Below are positions 1-8,998 of a stretch of DNA of 64,000 nt, one piece after another. Source of the stretch: Rodentibacter trehalosifermentans (GTDB lineage Bacteria > Pseudomonadota > Gammaproteobacteria > Enterobacterales > Pasteurellaceae); the NCBI RefSeq assembly GCF_002000545.1, contig NZ_MLHL01000015.1, positions 121,878 through 185,877 on the forward strand, read 5' to 3'. The translations under genes and the position numbers were made by a program. Under the pieces are notes generated by a model. That model was not told the origin of the DNA, ran no database searches, and was given only the letters and a program-made list of their open reading frames with translations. The stretch's first letter is position 1; each line of letters starts with the position of its first letter.

Positions 1-1419
1 AATTGTCTGATCTTTTTTGATGGTGTGATAGCGAGGAATATCCGCTTTTTTTCCATCAGTTTTACTATTTTTCTTCTCCTCTTTTTTATCGGTTTTTTTA
101 TTGTCTTTTTTATCTGCTGATTTTGTTGTTTTTTCCGTTTTTGGGGTTTTAGCTATTTTTTGATTTTTACCGTTATCCGGAACTTTAATCGTTTCCCCAA
201 TCCAGAGTTCTTTACGTTTTAATTTGTTAAGGGCAATAATATCCGCCACTTTGACCTCATATTTATTGGCAAGGCTGCCAATACTTTCGCCATTTTTCAC
301 TTTATGACGAATACCGCTGTCTTTAATTTCCCCCTTTGAGGATAAAGTGCGGCCGGTTTTTTCCGTGTTTTTTTCCTGTGCTTTTTTATCGGTAGAGGCG
401 GTTTCTTCTGATTTTTTCTGTTTCCCATTATCCGGAATTTTAATGGTTTCACCCACCCAGAGTTCTTTTCGTTTCAAATTATTAAGTGCCACAATATCGG
501 CGACTTTCACGTCATATTTATTGGCAAGGCTACCTAAACTTTCGCCATTTTTTACTTTATGGCGAATTAAGCTGTCCTTAATTTCCCCTTTTGAGGATAA
601 AGTGCGGTTGGTTTTGTTGCTGTTTTCTTTATCGTTCTCTTCAAAAGCCACAATGGATTTCAAATTACCGTTACGATAAGCCACAAGCCCCTCATAAATC
701 ATATAAGCGATACGGCGGCGATAGGCCGGGGAATTGAGTTTTTGTTCTTCTTCGGCATTAGAAAGAAAACCCGTTTCCACTAAAACAGAAGGAATATCCG
801 GTGAACGCAACACACCGAGGCTGGCATGTTGTGGCGTGTTGCGACTTAATGTCGTAATTTTTGAAAAGCGGCGTAAAATGTTTCTGCCTATTTCATAACC
901 GGTACGCTGGCTATGGCCAAATTGCAGATCAAGCACCGTTTGATCTAAATATTTGTCGTTATTGTGAGAGAGAACCTTTCCCGCCCCGCCTAATAATTCA
1001 GAGCGTTTTTCATCATCTTCCAACCATTGCCCCATTTCATCATTGGCCCGGCGGTTTGAAAGCACCCAAACCGATGCCCCCCGTTGGCTTGGGTTTAGCG
1101 ATGAGTCGGCATGAATGGAAACCAAATAATTGGCTTTAAATTTACGGGCGATTTCCGAACGTTCCGGTACGGAAATATAATAATCCCCGTTGCGGGTGAG
1201 AACGCCACGGAAATTAGGATCTTTATCTAATAAGGCTTTGAGTTCACGGGCAATAGAAAGGGTGACATTTTTTTCGTAAATACCAAGATTACGCCCGATA
1301 GCACCGGGGTCTTTCCCGCCATGACCGGGATCAATAGCGATGGTCCATGGTGCCGCCAAAAGGGGAGATGAAAAAACAGAGAGTATTATTCCTAAAAAAA
1401 ATAAAAATTTTGTTTTCAT
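1..1419 (-). CDS. amiB: N-acetylmuramoyl-L-alanine amidase AmiB with LysM repeats (3' end outside window)
   Basis: Periplasmic zinc amidase that cleaves septal peptidoglycan between muramic acid and the stem peptide during cell separation. The reverse-strand frame opens at 1419 with a signal peptide ([14 protein letters not shown]..., ending SSPLLA-AP). An Amidase_3 domain follows: [16 protein letters not shown] carries the first zinc His, EKNVTLS the Glu, SIHADSS the second His and VETGFLSN the catalytic Glu. After about residue 235 come two LysM units ([16 protein letters not shown]) joined by Lys/Glu/Ser/Thr-rich linkers, and a third seems to begin at the window edge (YHTIKKDQ). It lies 18 bases after tsaE, the usual tsaE-amiB order. 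Only the C-terminus is missing. Confidence 0.93.
   Translation of the reverse strand, partial: MKTKFLFFLGIILSVFSSPLLAAPWTIAIDPGHGGKDPGAIGRNLGIYEKNVTLSIARELKALLDKDPNFRGVLTRNGDYYISVPERSEIARKFKANYLVSIHADSSLNPSQRGASVWVLSNRRANDEMGQWLEDDEKRSELLGGAGKVLSHNNDKYLDQTVLDLQFGHSQRTGYEIGRNILRRFSKITTLSRNTPQHASLGVLRSPDIPSVLVETGFLSNAEEEQKLNSPAYRRRIAYMIYEGLVAYRNGNLKSIVAFEENDKENSNKTNRTLSSKGEIKDSLIRHKVKNGESLGSLANKYDVKVADIVALNNLKRKELWVGETIKIPDNGKQKKSEETASTDKKAQEKNTEKTGRTLSSKGEIKDSGIRHKVKNGESIGSLANKYEVKVADIIALNKLKRKELWIGETIKVPDNGKNQKIAKTPKTEKTTKSADKKDNKKTDKKEEKKNSKTDGKKADIPRYHTIKKDQTI
171..608 (-). repeat. 255-bp in-frame tandem duplication (LysM plus linker) in amiB
   Basis: Bases about 171-353 and 426-608 are near-identical copies with a period of exactly 255 bp (85 codons). 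Shared anchors include TTATCCGG at 173 and 428, and GATAAAGTGCGG at 341 and 596. Each copy encodes one LysM unit and the following linker. The copy ending at 608 holds an exact uptake sequence (600-608); the other has one changed base (345-353). Confidence 0.8.
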
Positions 1420-1437
1420 GCTAAAACAGATAAAAAA

Positions 1438-1908
1438 TTAACGTTGTTGAAGAATTTGTTCACCTAAATCATTTTGGGCGATTAATGTGATGTTTCTTGC
1501 ATCATCATAATAATCAATATTGACTAATAAATCAGCCGGCGGAAGAATACCCGCCCCTTTTTCAGCCCACTCAATCAGGCAAATCGCCTCTTTGGCAAAA
1601 TAATCCCGAATGCCCATAAATTCCAATTCTTCCGAGTCGGCAAGACGATACAAATCAAAATGATAAATCATTTTCCCGGCAATATTGTATTCTTCCACAA
1701 GGGTGTAAGTGGGGCTTTTTACCTTGCCTTGGAAACCTAAACCTTGCACCATACCTCGTGTGAGTGTGGTTTTGCCCGCACCTAAATCACCGTTTAAATA
1801 TAATATAACGGCACGTTTAGCATGACAGCCTAAAATGGTTTCGGCCAATTTTTTGCCAAAACGCAACATCGTGGCTTCATCAGGAATATACTGGGTTAAC
1901 GCATTCAT
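1438..1908 (-). CDS. tsaE: tRNA threonylcarbamoyladenosine biosynthesis ATPase TsaE
   Basis: Cytoplasmic P-loop ATPase (156 aa, usual length) that works with TsaB, TsaC and TsaD to make the t6A modification at A37 of ANN-decoding tRNAs. The Walker A motif GDLGAGKTTLTRG lies at about residues 41-53, and the family motifs SPTYTLVEEY and HFDLYRL follow. It is transcribed just ahead of amiB with an 18-base gap, a conserved pairing in gamma-proteobacteria. Its partner gene tsaB is also in this window at 49792. An uptake sequence (1949-1957) lies upstream of the start. Confidence 0.96.
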   Translation of the reverse strand: MNALTQYIPDEATMLRFGKKLAETILGCHAKRAVILYLNGDLGAGKTTLTRGMVQGLGFQGKVKSPTYTLVEEYNIAGKMIYHFDLYRLADSEELEFMGIRDYFAKEAICLIEWAEKGAGILPPADLLVNIDYYDDARNITLIAQNDLGEQILQQR

Positions 1909-2030
1909 GGATTGATGATTATTGAAGTCAAAAACAGGCTGAAATTCTACCGCACTTTTGCGTTTTTCGCTAAGGGGATTTTCCTGCTATTAGTGCTTAT
2001 TTGATAAAAAATGTTCAGCATTTTATCAAC

Positions 2031-2060
2031 AAAAAATCCATCGCCTTTCGGCAATGGATT
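2031..2060 (-). terminator. Intrinsic terminator of the tRNA-Gly pair
   Basis: Read on the minus strand, AATCCATTGCC pairs with GGCGATGGATT (one G-U pair) around a GAAA loop and is followed by six T. It sits directly after the second tRNA-Gly gene. Confidence 0.85.
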
Positions 2061-2066
2061 AGAATT

Positions 2067-2142
2067 TGGAGCGGGAAACGAGGCTCGAACTCGCGACCCC
2101 AACCTTGGCAAGGTTGTGCTCTACCAACTGAGCTATTCCCGC
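2067..2142 (-). tRNA. tRNA-Gly (anticodon GCC), second copy transcribed
   Basis: A 76-base cloverleaf on the minus strand starts GCGGGAATAGCTCAG. The acceptor stem GCGGGAA pairs with TTCCCGC. D-loop, T-arm (GTTCGAGCC) and an encoded 3' CCA are present. The anticodon loop TTGCCAA gives GCC (bases 2107-2109). It differs from the neighbouring copy only by a compensated A-T pair in the anticodon stem. Confidence 0.97.
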
Positions 2143-2156
2143 AGAGAATGTAGGAT

Positions 2157-2232
<76 letters not shown>

Positions 2233-2257
2233 AGTTCACTTAAGTGAATGGAGTGGC

Positions 2258-2285
2258 ATTATACGAATATTTTGATCCCTTGCAA
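2258..2285 (-). promoter_or_regulatory. Sigma-70 promoter of the tRNA-Gly pair
   Basis: On the minus strand TTGCAA (2280-2285) and a perfect TATAAT (2258-2263) are separated by 16 bases, followed by a GC-containing discriminator. The 14-base perfect palindrome TTCACTTAAGTGAA (2235-2248) lies between the promoter and the mature tRNA 5' end. Confidence 0.8.
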
Positions 2286-2325
2286 GGGCAAATTGCTCAA
2301 AATCACTTGCCTGATTAAGTTTTCA

Positions 2326-2874
2326 TCAATCTAATTGAATGAAATGATCTCGATAATAGGCGAGTTCTTTGATGGATTCACGAATATCATCTAGTGCTAA
2401 ATGGGTATTCGCTTTTTTAAAACCTTCTAAAATTTCAGGTTTCCAGCGTGCTGCCAGTTCTTTTAAGGTGCTGACATCTAAATGACGGTAATGGAAATAA
2501 TCAGCTAATTCCGGCATATATTGATAAAGAAAGCGTTTGTCCTGAGCGATACTGTTGCCACAAATCGGCGATGCCCCTTTGGGCACCCAGCGTTTTAAAA
2601 AATCCAAAGTTTGTAATTCGGCAGCCCGTTCGGTGAGTTTGCTGGCTTTTACCCGATCCACTAAACCGTTTTCTGTGTGGGTTTTAACACACCATTCTGA
2701 CATTTTTCCTAATAATTCATCGCTTTGGTGAATGGCAAGCACAGGCCCTTCTGCCAAAATATTTAAGTTTTTATCGGTGACAATGGTGGCGATTTCAATA
2801 ATCCGTTCTTTTTCCGGATTAAGCCCCGTCATTTCCAGATCAATCCAAATCAGATTTTGTTTATCTAATGGCAT
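2326..2874 (-). CDS. orn: Oligoribonuclease
   Basis: 3'-to-5' exoribonuclease of the DEDDh family that degrades 2-5 nt RNAs and pGpG in the cytoplasm. The 182-aa product has WIDLEMTGL (Exo I with D and E), [11 protein letters not shown] (Exo II) and [11 protein letters not shown] (Exo III with H and D). The frame stays open upstream for 44 further codons, but the ATG at 2874 gives the conserved N-terminus [17 protein letters not shown] and the family length. It is divergent from rsgA, as in enterics, with an uptake sequence between them at 2934-2942. Confidence 0.96.
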   Translation of the reverse strand: MPLDKQNLIWIDLEMTGLNPEKERIIEIATIVTDKNLNILAEGPVLAIHQSDELLGKMSEWCVKTHTENGLVDRVKASKLTERAAELQTLDFLKRWVPKGASPICGNSIAQDKRFLYQYMPELADYFHYRHLDVSTLKELAARWKPEILEGFKKANTHLALDDIRESIKELAYYRDHFIQLD

Positions 2875-2944
2875 AATATAAGGTATCCTATGTAAAAATT
2901 TTTTCCATTCTATCAAAATCACAATAAAAAACGACCGCACTTTT

Positions 2945-3985
2945 ATGGCTAAACGAAAACTGACCCGAAACCAAGCCCGCCGAATTGAATCCAACCATGC
3001 CCGCACTTTGCATCGTCATCATAAAAAAGACATTGAATGGCAAGATGATATGTTAGGGGAGTCGCAAGAAGGGATTGTGGTGACCCGTTATTCCGTGCAT
3101 GCGGATGTGGAGAATACACAAGGAGAAATTTGCCGTTGTAATTTACGCCGTACCCTTTCAAGTTTGGTGGTGGGCGATCTCGTGATTTGGCGAAAAGGCA
3201 ACGAGCAATTACAAGGGGTAAGTGGGGTTATAGAGGCGGTTCAGCCAAGAAAAAATGAAATTACCCGACCGGATTATTATGACGGTTTAAAACCTATTGC
3301 GGCAAATATTGATCGTATTATTATCGTCTCTGCGGTGTTACCCAGCCTTTCTCTTAATATTATTGATCGTTATCTTGTGGTGTGTGAAAACGCAGGAATT
3401 GAACCCATTATTGTGGTAAATAAAGCAGATCTTTTGACTTCCACACAAGAAAAAGAGGTGGAAGAGCAGTTAAGCATTTATCGCGATATTGGTTATCAAA
3501 CGCTGATTATTTCTGCTCAAAATGGAAAAAATATGGAAAAATTGACCGCACTTTTTAGTGAGGGAACATCAATTTTGGTGGGGCAATCCGGTGTGGGGAA
3601 ATCAAGCTTGATTAATCATATTTTCCCGGCGGTGAATGCACAAGTCGGGGCGCTGAGTGAAACCTCGGGACTGGGGCAACACACCACCACATCATCCCGC
3701 CTTTATCATTTACCGCAAGGGGGGAGTTTAATTGATTCGCCGGGCATTCGGGAGTTTGGTTTGTGGCATTTAGATAAAGATCAGATAACAAAGGGATATC
3801 GAGAGTTTCAATATGTTTTAGGCACCTGTAAATTCCGTGACTGCCAACATTTACATGACCCGGGTTGTGCATTGCGTGAGGCTGTGGAGAAGGGGCGGAT
3901 TTCTCCGATACGTTATGAAAATTATCATAGACTTATTGAAAGCTTATCTGAAGCAAAATCGCAGCGGCATTTTTCGGTGGATTGA
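2945..3985 (+). CDS. rsgA: Ribosome small-subunit-dependent GTPase A
   Basis: Circularly permuted GTPase that acts in late maturation of the 30S subunit. An OB-fold region (about 40-105) precedes the GTPase motifs in the permuted order G4 NKAD (159-162), G1 GQSGVGKSS (213-221), G3 DSPG (264-267). A C-terminal zinc knuckle has Cys295, Cys300, His302 and Cys308. The length of 346 aa is normal. An internal uptake sequence at 3545-3553 encodes LTALF. The ATG at 2945 follows the orn/rsgA uptake sequence. Confidence 0.97.
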   Translation: MAKRKLTRNQARRIESNHARTLHRHHKKDIEWQDDMLGESQEGIVVTRYSVHADVENTQGEICRCNLRRTLSSLVVGDLVIWRKGNEQLQGVSGVIEAVQPRKNEITRPDYYDGLKPIAANIDRIIIVSAVLPSLSLNIIDRYLVVCENAGIEPIIVVNKADLLTSTQEKEVEEQLSIYRDIGYQTLIISAQNGKNMEKLTALFSEGTSILVGQSGVGKSSLINHIFPAVNAQVGALSETSGLGQHTTTSSRLYHLPQGGSLIDSPGIREFGLWHLDKDQITKGYREFQYVLGTCKFRDCQHLHDPGCALREAVEKGRISPIRYENYHRLIESLSEAKSQRHFSVD

Positions 3986-4080
3986 TTAAGATTTAAACAG
4001 TGCTTGCTTATCCGCATCATCACGGGATTTTTGATTGATGGGCTGTAATTGATCTCCTTATACCAAAAAACAGAGCGAAA

Positions 4081-4094
4081 TTGATAAAAATCAA
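4081..4094. promoter_or_regulatory. Perfect FNR-type box upstream of the TRAP transporter operon
   Basis: TTGAT-AAAA-ATCAA matches the FNR consensus TTGAT-N4-ATCAA at all ten positions. It is about 170 bp before the binding-protein start and the only cis-element of this strength between rsgA and the operon. Established knowledge: FNR senses oxygen loss in this family. Control of this operon is inferred. Confidence 0.65.
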
Positions 4095-4158
4095 GTGATC
4101 TCACTCCTCTTAAAATACGAATAAATGTAAATTTGTGAAAATTTCCTGAAGAAAACGT

Positions 4159-4188
4159 TTGCGTAACACAAAAATAGGCGTATATACT
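4159..4188 (+). promoter_or_regulatory. Candidate sigma-70 promoter of the TRAP operon
   Basis: TTGCGT (4159-4164) and TATACT (4183-4188) are separated by 18 bases, about 75 bp before the ATG. A start here would put the FNR box near -107; a start near 4123-4129 would place it nearer -41. I cannot choose between them. Confidence 0.45.
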
Positions 4189-4264
4189 TAAATTGTGTTT
4201 CGGAGAAAATTCAAGATCCGTTTCCACTCCTTCCTTTCCACATTATAAATAAGAGGGCTTTTAT

Positions 4265-5227
4265 ATGAAAACATTATTAAAATTCTCGCTTGCGGCAACG
4301 CTTGCGATGAGTGCGGTATCTGTACAAGCGGAAGAAAAATTTATTACGATTGGTACCGGTGGTCAAACTGGGGTTTATTATGTGGTGGGGCAATCCATTT
4401 GCCAATTGGTAAACCGTGATACGGCAAAAACACAAATAAAATGTAATGCGCCTTCGACAGGGGCTTCGGTGGCGAATCTCAATGCTATTGCGGCTCACGA
4501 AATGGATATGGGAATTGCCCAATCGGATTGGCAATACCATGCTTACAATGGATCGAGTTCTTTTGAAAATAAGAAGAATGACAAATTGCGCGCAGTGTTT
4601 TCTATTCACCCTGAACCATTCACCGTAATGGCACGAGCGGATGCCAATATAGCAACTTTTGACGATTTGAAGGGTAAACGTGTAAATGTGGGCGATCCGG
4701 GATCCGGCACGCGCGCCACAATGAATGTTATTCTTGCGGCAAAAGGTTGGACGGATAAGGTCTTTAAAGTGGCTTCCGAACTTAAGCCTGCTGAAATGGC
4801 ATCGGTAATGTGTGATAACAACTTAGAGGCCATTACCTATAACGTAGGGCACCCAAATGGTGCATTGAAAGAAGCCGCTGCTTCTTGTGATACCAAATTG
4901 GTTCCTGTTACCGGAGAGGCAATTGATAAATTGATTGCGGATCATAGTTACTACGCTAAAGCGGTGATTCCGGGCGGGTTATACAAGGGATCTGACGATC
5001 CGGTGGAAACCTTTGGGGTTTATGCCACACTTGTGACCTCATCGGATGTAGATGCGGATAAAGTCTATGCGGTGGTGAAAGCGGTGTTTGATAATTTTGA
5101 TCGCTTTAAGCGGTTACACCCTGCCTTTGAGCATCTTAAAGCGGAAGATATGATAAAAAATGCCCTTTCCGCACCATTACACGAAGGGGCGGTGCGTTAT
5201 TATAAAGAGCGTGGTTGGATTCAATAA
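4265..5227 (+). CDS. TAXI family TRAP transporter solute-binding protein
   Basis: Periplasmic receptor of a sodium-coupled TRAP carrier, 320 aa with a signal peptide cleaved near VQA-EEK (residues 1-22). The family opening FITIGTGGQTGVYYVVGQSICQ is followed by CNAPSTGASVANLNAI and DLKGKRVNVGDPGSGTRATM, typical of TAXI proteins. Four Cys remain in the mature chain. The ligand is not readable from sequence; studied homologues bind dicarboxylates or glutamate. First gene of a three-gene operon with the fused permease and a UspA protein. No uptake sequence was seen in the 5.4 kb between 3553 and 8939. Confidence 0.93.
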   Translation: MKTLLKFSLAATLAMSAVSVQAEEKFITIGTGGQTGVYYVVGQSICQLVNRDTAKTQIKCNAPSTGASVANLNAIAAHEMDMGIAQSDWQYHAYNGSSSFENKKNDKLRAVFSIHPEPFTVMARADANIATFDDLKGKRVNVGDPGSGTRATMNVILAAKGWTDKVFKVASELKPAEMASVMCDNNLEAITYNVGHPNGALKEAAASCDTKLVPVTGEAIDKLIADHSYYAKAVIPGGLYKGSDDPVETFGVYATLVTSSDVDADKVYAVVKAVFDNFDRFKRLHPAFEHLKAEDMIKNALSAPLHEGAVRYYKERGWIQ

Positions 5228-5249
5228 TTGATGAATCTGTGAGTTGATT

Positions 5250-5300
5250 AAATGGAAAATTGTAAGTTTGCGGTGAAGTAAGATTTGCAATTTTCCATTT
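5250..5300 (+). terminator. Intraoperonic hairpin between binding protein and permease
   Basis: AAATGGAAAATTG (5250-5262) and its perfect 13-base complement (5288-5300) enclose a 25-base loop, followed by TGATTTTTTTATTT. It may end most transcripts after the binding-protein gene or protect their 3' ends, giving receptor excess over permease. Confidence 0.65.
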
Positions 5301-5327
5301 TGATTTTTTTATTTCTTCGGGGGATTT

Positions 5328-7961
5328 ATGTCCGAAAAAGTCAAGGCAGTTGATTATGATGAACTGCAAGATATGGTGGCATCGAATGATTCCGGTGGGC
5401 GAAATCCCAGTGGTTTTGCAAAAAAATTGATTATTTTGACCGCTCTTTTGTGGTCGTTATTCCAAATTTATTACACTTCACCTTTTCCTTTTTGGTTACA
5501 GGAAATGGTACGTAACGCAGGGATAGACTTAAACGTGGTGGTGGATGATACCAAAGCACGTTCGGTTCACCTCGCATTTGCCATATTTTTAGCCTATCTC
5601 TCTTTCCCTGCCTTTGCTACTTCGCCAAAATACCGTATTCCTTGGCAAGATTGGCTTTTTGCCACAGTTGGGGGATTTTTAGCCGCGTATTACATTTTTT
5701 TCTATGAGGGGCTTGTTACCCGATTTGGCGCACCGAATACGCAAGATATTATCGCAGGTTGCTTGGGATTGGTGCTGTTGCTTGAGGCATGTCGCCGTAG
5801 TTTGGGTTTACCTTTGGTAATTATTGCCATCGTCTTTTTACTTTATAATTACCTTGGGCAGTTTTTGCCGTCCGGCTGGATTATTAGCCACCGTTCAGGC
5901 TCGCTTTCGCAAATGATTAATCAGCAATGGATTACCACCGAAGGGGTATTTGGTGTTGCGTTAGGTGTTTCAACCAAATATGTCTTTTTGTTTGTGTTGT
6001 TTGGGGCATTGCTCGATAAAGCCGGGGCAGGAAACTACTTTATTAAAACCGCCTTTGCCTATCTTGGCCATTTAAGCGGTGGACCGGGCAAAGCCGCAGT
6101 GGTGTCTTCTGCATTAACGGGGCTGGTTTCGGGCTCTTCCATTGCTAACGTAGTGACCACAGGAACGTTTACAATCCCGATGATGAAACGTGTCGGGTTG
6201 AGTGCTGAGAAAGCCGGTGCTATAGAGGTTGCTTCTTCCGTTAATGGGCAAATTATGCCTCCTGTAATGGGGGCTGCGGCATTTTTAATGATTGAATATG
6301 TCAATATGCCCTATAGCCAGTTGATTACACACGCCTTTTTACCTGCTTTCATTTCCTATATTGCATTAGTGTATATTGTACATCTTGAAGCACAAAAAAT
6401 GGGTTTACGTGGGTTAGCCCGTGTAGAACCTGTCAGCCCAATTCTCGTTACACTGTTAAAAATTGTGAGCTATGTGCTTGTGGTTACGGGGTTGGCTATT
6501 GCTGTCTATTATGGATTGGGTTGGATTAAAAATGTGATCCCGGATTTTGCATTTTTGATTGTCTGTGTCTTACTGGGCATCGTTTATTTAGGATTGATTC
6601 GCCGTGTTGCACAGTTTCCTGACTTAGAATTAGATGATCCGAATTCACCCGTGGCAACACTTCCTCGCCGTAAACCAACAGTCAATGCAGGCTTACATTT
6701 CTTACTACCGGTGGTAGTGCTAATGTGGTGTTTAATGGTGGAACAATTTTCACCGGGATTGTCGGCATTTTGGGGAACCTTAGCTCTTGCGGTCATTTTA
6801 ATTACACAACGCCCGCTGTTGGGCTTTTTCCGTCAGGATCAGGGCGATCCTATTGCCTTGTTTAAACAAGGTGTACAAGAACTCCTTGATGGTTTGGAAT
6901 CCGGTGCGCGTAATATGATCGGCATTGGTATTGCCACTGCAACGGCGGGGATCATCGTGGGGGTTGTCTCACTAACCGGTTTTGGGGTGCAACTTTCAGG
7001 CATCATTGAAATGCTTTCCATGGGTAACATCTTGCTGATGTTAATTCTTGTGGCTATCTTTAGTTTAATTTTGGGAATGGGCTTGCCGACTACGGCAAAC
7101 TATATTGTGGTCTCTTCGTTGATGGCGATCGTTATCGTTGAAGTGGGCAGACAAAACGGTTTAATTGTGCCACTGATTGCCGTGCATTTGTTCGTATTTT
7201 ATTTTGGAATTATGGCTGATGTTACCCCCCCTGTCGGGTTAGCTTCTTTTGCAGCAGCAGCGATCTCAGGCGGTAGTCCGATTAAAACAGGGGTACAAGC
7301 ATTTTATTACAGTATGAGAACGGTAATTTTACCCTTCCTGTTTATTTTTAATACCGATCTTTTACTCATTGATATTGGTTGGCAAAAAGGAATTTTAGTC
7401 TTTATCAGTGCGACGGCCGGGATTTTGATTTTCACGGCGGCAACAATGGGCTATTTCCAAACAAAAAATAAATTATGGGAAAGTGCCATTCTTATATTGG
7501 CGGCATTGATGCTGTTCCGCCCCGGAATTTTTATGGAACGCATCTCACCTACATCAAGGTATATTGAGCCTGTAAAAATCACCCAAGAAATCGCGAATGT
7601 TGATGTGGGAAATCCGTTGAAAATTAAAGTGTCAGGCTTAAACCCTTACGGAAAAGCCATTGAATTTTACTCACAACTGAGCGTACCGGCTGGGGAAACG
7701 GGTGAGGAACGTATTAAAGCTCTTGGTTTAACCTTGCTTGATACGGGGGAAACGATTGAGATTGATGGCACACCAACGGCGAAAATCTTAATTGATAATG
7801 TTGAGCTAGACTCGCCTGCCGCTAAGGTTGGATTAAATTGGGATCAAACCATTCTTGAGGTTTCGGTGCCGAAAAATGCATTACCAAAAGAGTTAATGTT
7901 TATTCCTGCTTTCTTAATGGTATTTTTTGTGGTTTGGCAGCAACGTCGCCGGATGAAATAA
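5328..7961 (+). CDS. TRAP transporter fused 4TM/12TM permease with C-terminal DUF3394-like domain
   Basis: Inner-membrane subunit joining the small (DctQ-like) and large (DctM-like) TRAP parts in one 877-aa chain. Hydrophobic helices run from about residue 30 to 740. The DctM signature regions include ALTGLVSGSSIANVVTTGTFTIPMM in two overlapping blocks near 260-285, EVASSVNGQIMPPVMGAAA, and later GMGLPTTANYIV and MADVTPPVGLASFAAA. The last 125 residues form a soluble domain like those of TAXI-linked permeases, ending in one helix and QQRRRMK. The start has a GGGGG ribosome site 8 bases upstream. The UspA gene follows after 42 bases. Confidence 0.92.
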   Translation: MSEKVKAVDYDELQDMVASNDSGGRNPSGFAKKLIILTALLWSLFQIYYTSPFPFWLQEMVRNAGIDLNVVVDDTKARSVHLAFAIFLAYLSFPAFATSPKYRIPWQDWLFATVGGFLAAYYIFFYEGLVTRFGAPNTQDIIAGCLGLVLLLEACRRSLGLPLVIIAIVFLLYNYLGQFLPSGWIISHRSGSLSQMINQQWITTEGVFGVALGVSTKYVFLFVLFGALLDKAGAGNYFIKTAFAYLGHLSGGPGKAAVVSSALTGLVSGSSIANVVTTGTFTIPMMKRVGLSAEKAGAIEVASSVNGQIMPPVMGAAAFLMIEYVNMPYSQLITHAFLPAFISYIALVYIVHLEAQKMGLRGLARVEPVSPILVTLLKIVSYVLVVTGLAIAVYYGLGWIKNVIPDFAFLIVCVLLGIVYLGLIRRVAQFPDLELDDPNSPVATLPRRKPTVNAGLHFLLPVVVLMWCLMVEQFSPGLSAFWGTLALAVILITQRPLLGFFRQDQGDPIALFKQGVQELLDGLESGARNMIGIGIATATAGIIVGVVSLTGFGVQLSGIIEMLSMGNILLMLILVAIFSLILGMGLPTTANYIVVSSLMAIVIVEVGRQNGLIVPLIAVHLFVFYFGIMADVTPPVGLASFAAAAISGGSPIKTGVQAFYYSMRTVILPFLFIFNTDLLLIDIGWQKGILVFISATAGILIFTAATMGYFQTKNKLWESAILILAALMLFRPGIFMERISPTSRYIEPVKITQEIANVDVGNPLKIKVSGLNPYGKAIEFYSQLSVPAGETGEERIKALGLTLLDTGETIEIDGTPTAKILIDNVELDSPAAKVGLNWDQTILEVSVPKNALPKELMFIPAFLMVFFVVWQQRRRMK

Positions 7962-8003
7962 CGCATTGCCCCGGCAATGGGGCAGTTTAACCAGAGAGGT
8001 TAT

Positions 8004-8426
8004 ATGTACAATAATTTATTATTAGTGATTGATTTAAATAATCCGACAACGGCAAAAACCGTAGTGGATAACGCTCTGCAATTGACGGCTAATAATCCTA
8101 AGGCAGTGTATCGGGTCGTTACGATTGTCGAACCTGTTGATGATAGTTTTATTTCTGCTTTTTTACCGAAAAACTTCGATAAATCTTTGATAGAAGAAGT
8201 TAAAAATGCCCTACACCATTTTACCGAAGCGCATTTCCCTCCAAGTGCAAAAGTGCAACATATCGTCGCACACGGCACCATTTATGAGGAAATTATACGG
8301 ATTGCTGAAGAAAAAGCAGTGGATTTAATTGTCATGCTTGCAAGCAGCAAACCCTCTGTTCAATTTAGCAATAATACCCGTCGGGTTGCCAAATATGGTA
8401 AAAAGCCGATGTTGATCTTGAAATAG
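8004..8426 (+). CDS. UspA-family universal stress protein linked to the TRAP transporter
   Basis: Cytoplasmic alpha/beta protein of 140 aa. The N-terminus MYNNLLLVIDLNN matches the first Usp strand, and the tail has LIVMLASSKPSVQFSNNTRRVAKYGKKPMLIL. The usual G-x2-G-x9-G-S/T nucleotide loop is not clear (ASSKPSVQFSNNTRR stands in its place), so ATP binding is uncertain. The ATG at 8004 is preferred over one at 7977 because GAGAGG lies just before it. In TeaABCD of Halomonas a Usp protein is encoded with the TRAP genes and modulates transport; a similar role here is inferred. Confidence 0.82.
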   Translation: MYNNLLLVIDLNNPTTAKTVVDNALQLTANNPKAVYRVVTIVEPVDDSFISAFLPKNFDKSLIEEVKNALHHFTEAHFPPSAKVQHIVAHGTIYEEIIRIAEEKAVDLIVMLASSKPSVQFSNNTRRVAKYGKKPMLILK

Positions 8427-8475
8427 TCTCAATGGATGGAATCGGGTTTTGCCGGATTGCTACTTAATTAAGTGC

Positions 8476-8508
8476 AAAGCAATACAACGGAGGCGGTATC
8501 GCTTTTTT
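8476..8508 (+). terminator. Terminator of the TRAP/usp operon
   Basis: AAAGCAATAC (8476-8485) pairs with GTATCGCTTT (8496-8505) with one mismatch around a 10-base loop, then further T. Confidence 0.6.
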
Positions 8509-8638
8509 ATGATTTAACTCAACTTTTTTTGCCTTTTTCCTTGATTATTTCTCCTTTAACAAGGATACTATCGGCAATTTAAAAAGATTGAATCTAATAG
8601 GTTTTAAATTAAACAATTATTAAAATAGAGGTAACATT

Positions 8639-8896
8639 ATGTTTTCAAAAGACGTAGAAATTACAGCCCCTAATGGTTTACATACTCGCCCAGCAGCGCA
8701 GTTTGTAAAAGAAGCAAAAGCTTTCGCTTCTGATATTACTGTGACATCAGCTGGGAAAAGTGCGAGTGCAAAGAGCTTGTTTAAATTACAAACTTTAGGT
8801 TTAACACAAGGAACAGTTATCACTATCTCTGCAGAAGGTGAAGACGAGCAACAAGCTGTTGAGCATTTAGTAGCCTTAATTCCTACTTTAGAATAA
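8639..8896 (+). CDS. ptsH: Phosphocarrier protein HPr
   Basis: Small cytoplasmic phosphocarrier of the sugar phosphotransferase system, 85 aa. It takes phosphate from enzyme I on His15 ([17 protein letters not shown]) and passes it to sugar-specific EIIA proteins. Ser46 lies in [13 protein letters not shown]. First gene of ptsH-ptsI-crr; AGAGGTAAC forms its ribosome site. A stem-loop with an uptake sequence separates it from ptsI. Confidence 0.98.
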   Translation: MFSKDVEITAPNGLHTRPAAQFVKEAKAFASDITVTSAGKSASAKSLFKLQTLGLTQGTVITISAEGEDEQQAVEHLVALIPTLE

Positions 8897-8906
8897 TTTT
8901 GAGTAT

Positions 8907-8965
8907 AGCCATAAAATCCGTTCTAAGTTTACTTTGGTAAGTGCGGTATTTTATGGCTGTTTTTT
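8907..8965 (+). terminator. Intraoperonic terminator-like hairpin between ptsH and ptsI, containing a USS
   Basis: AGCCATAAAAT (8907-8917) pairs perfectly with ATTTTATGGCT (8948-8958), extended by CCG/CGG inside, and is followed by G and six T. An exact uptake sequence (8939-8947) lies in the loop and 3' arm. It probably lets only part of transcription reach ptsI. Confidence 0.7.
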
Positions 8966-8998
8966 GTTTAATTCCTTGTAAAATTTCGGAAGGTAAAC

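Noticed and set aside
347..1139. Two plus-strand open frames (110 and 92 codons)
   Set aside because: They lie antisense to amiB, whose zinc-amidase and LysM motifs are unmistakable on the minus strand.
3553..8939. Long stretch without uptake sequences over the TRAP operon as proof of recent transfer
   Set aside because: With about 45 sites in 64 kb, a gap of this size can arise by chance; a similar gap covers the TCA genes.
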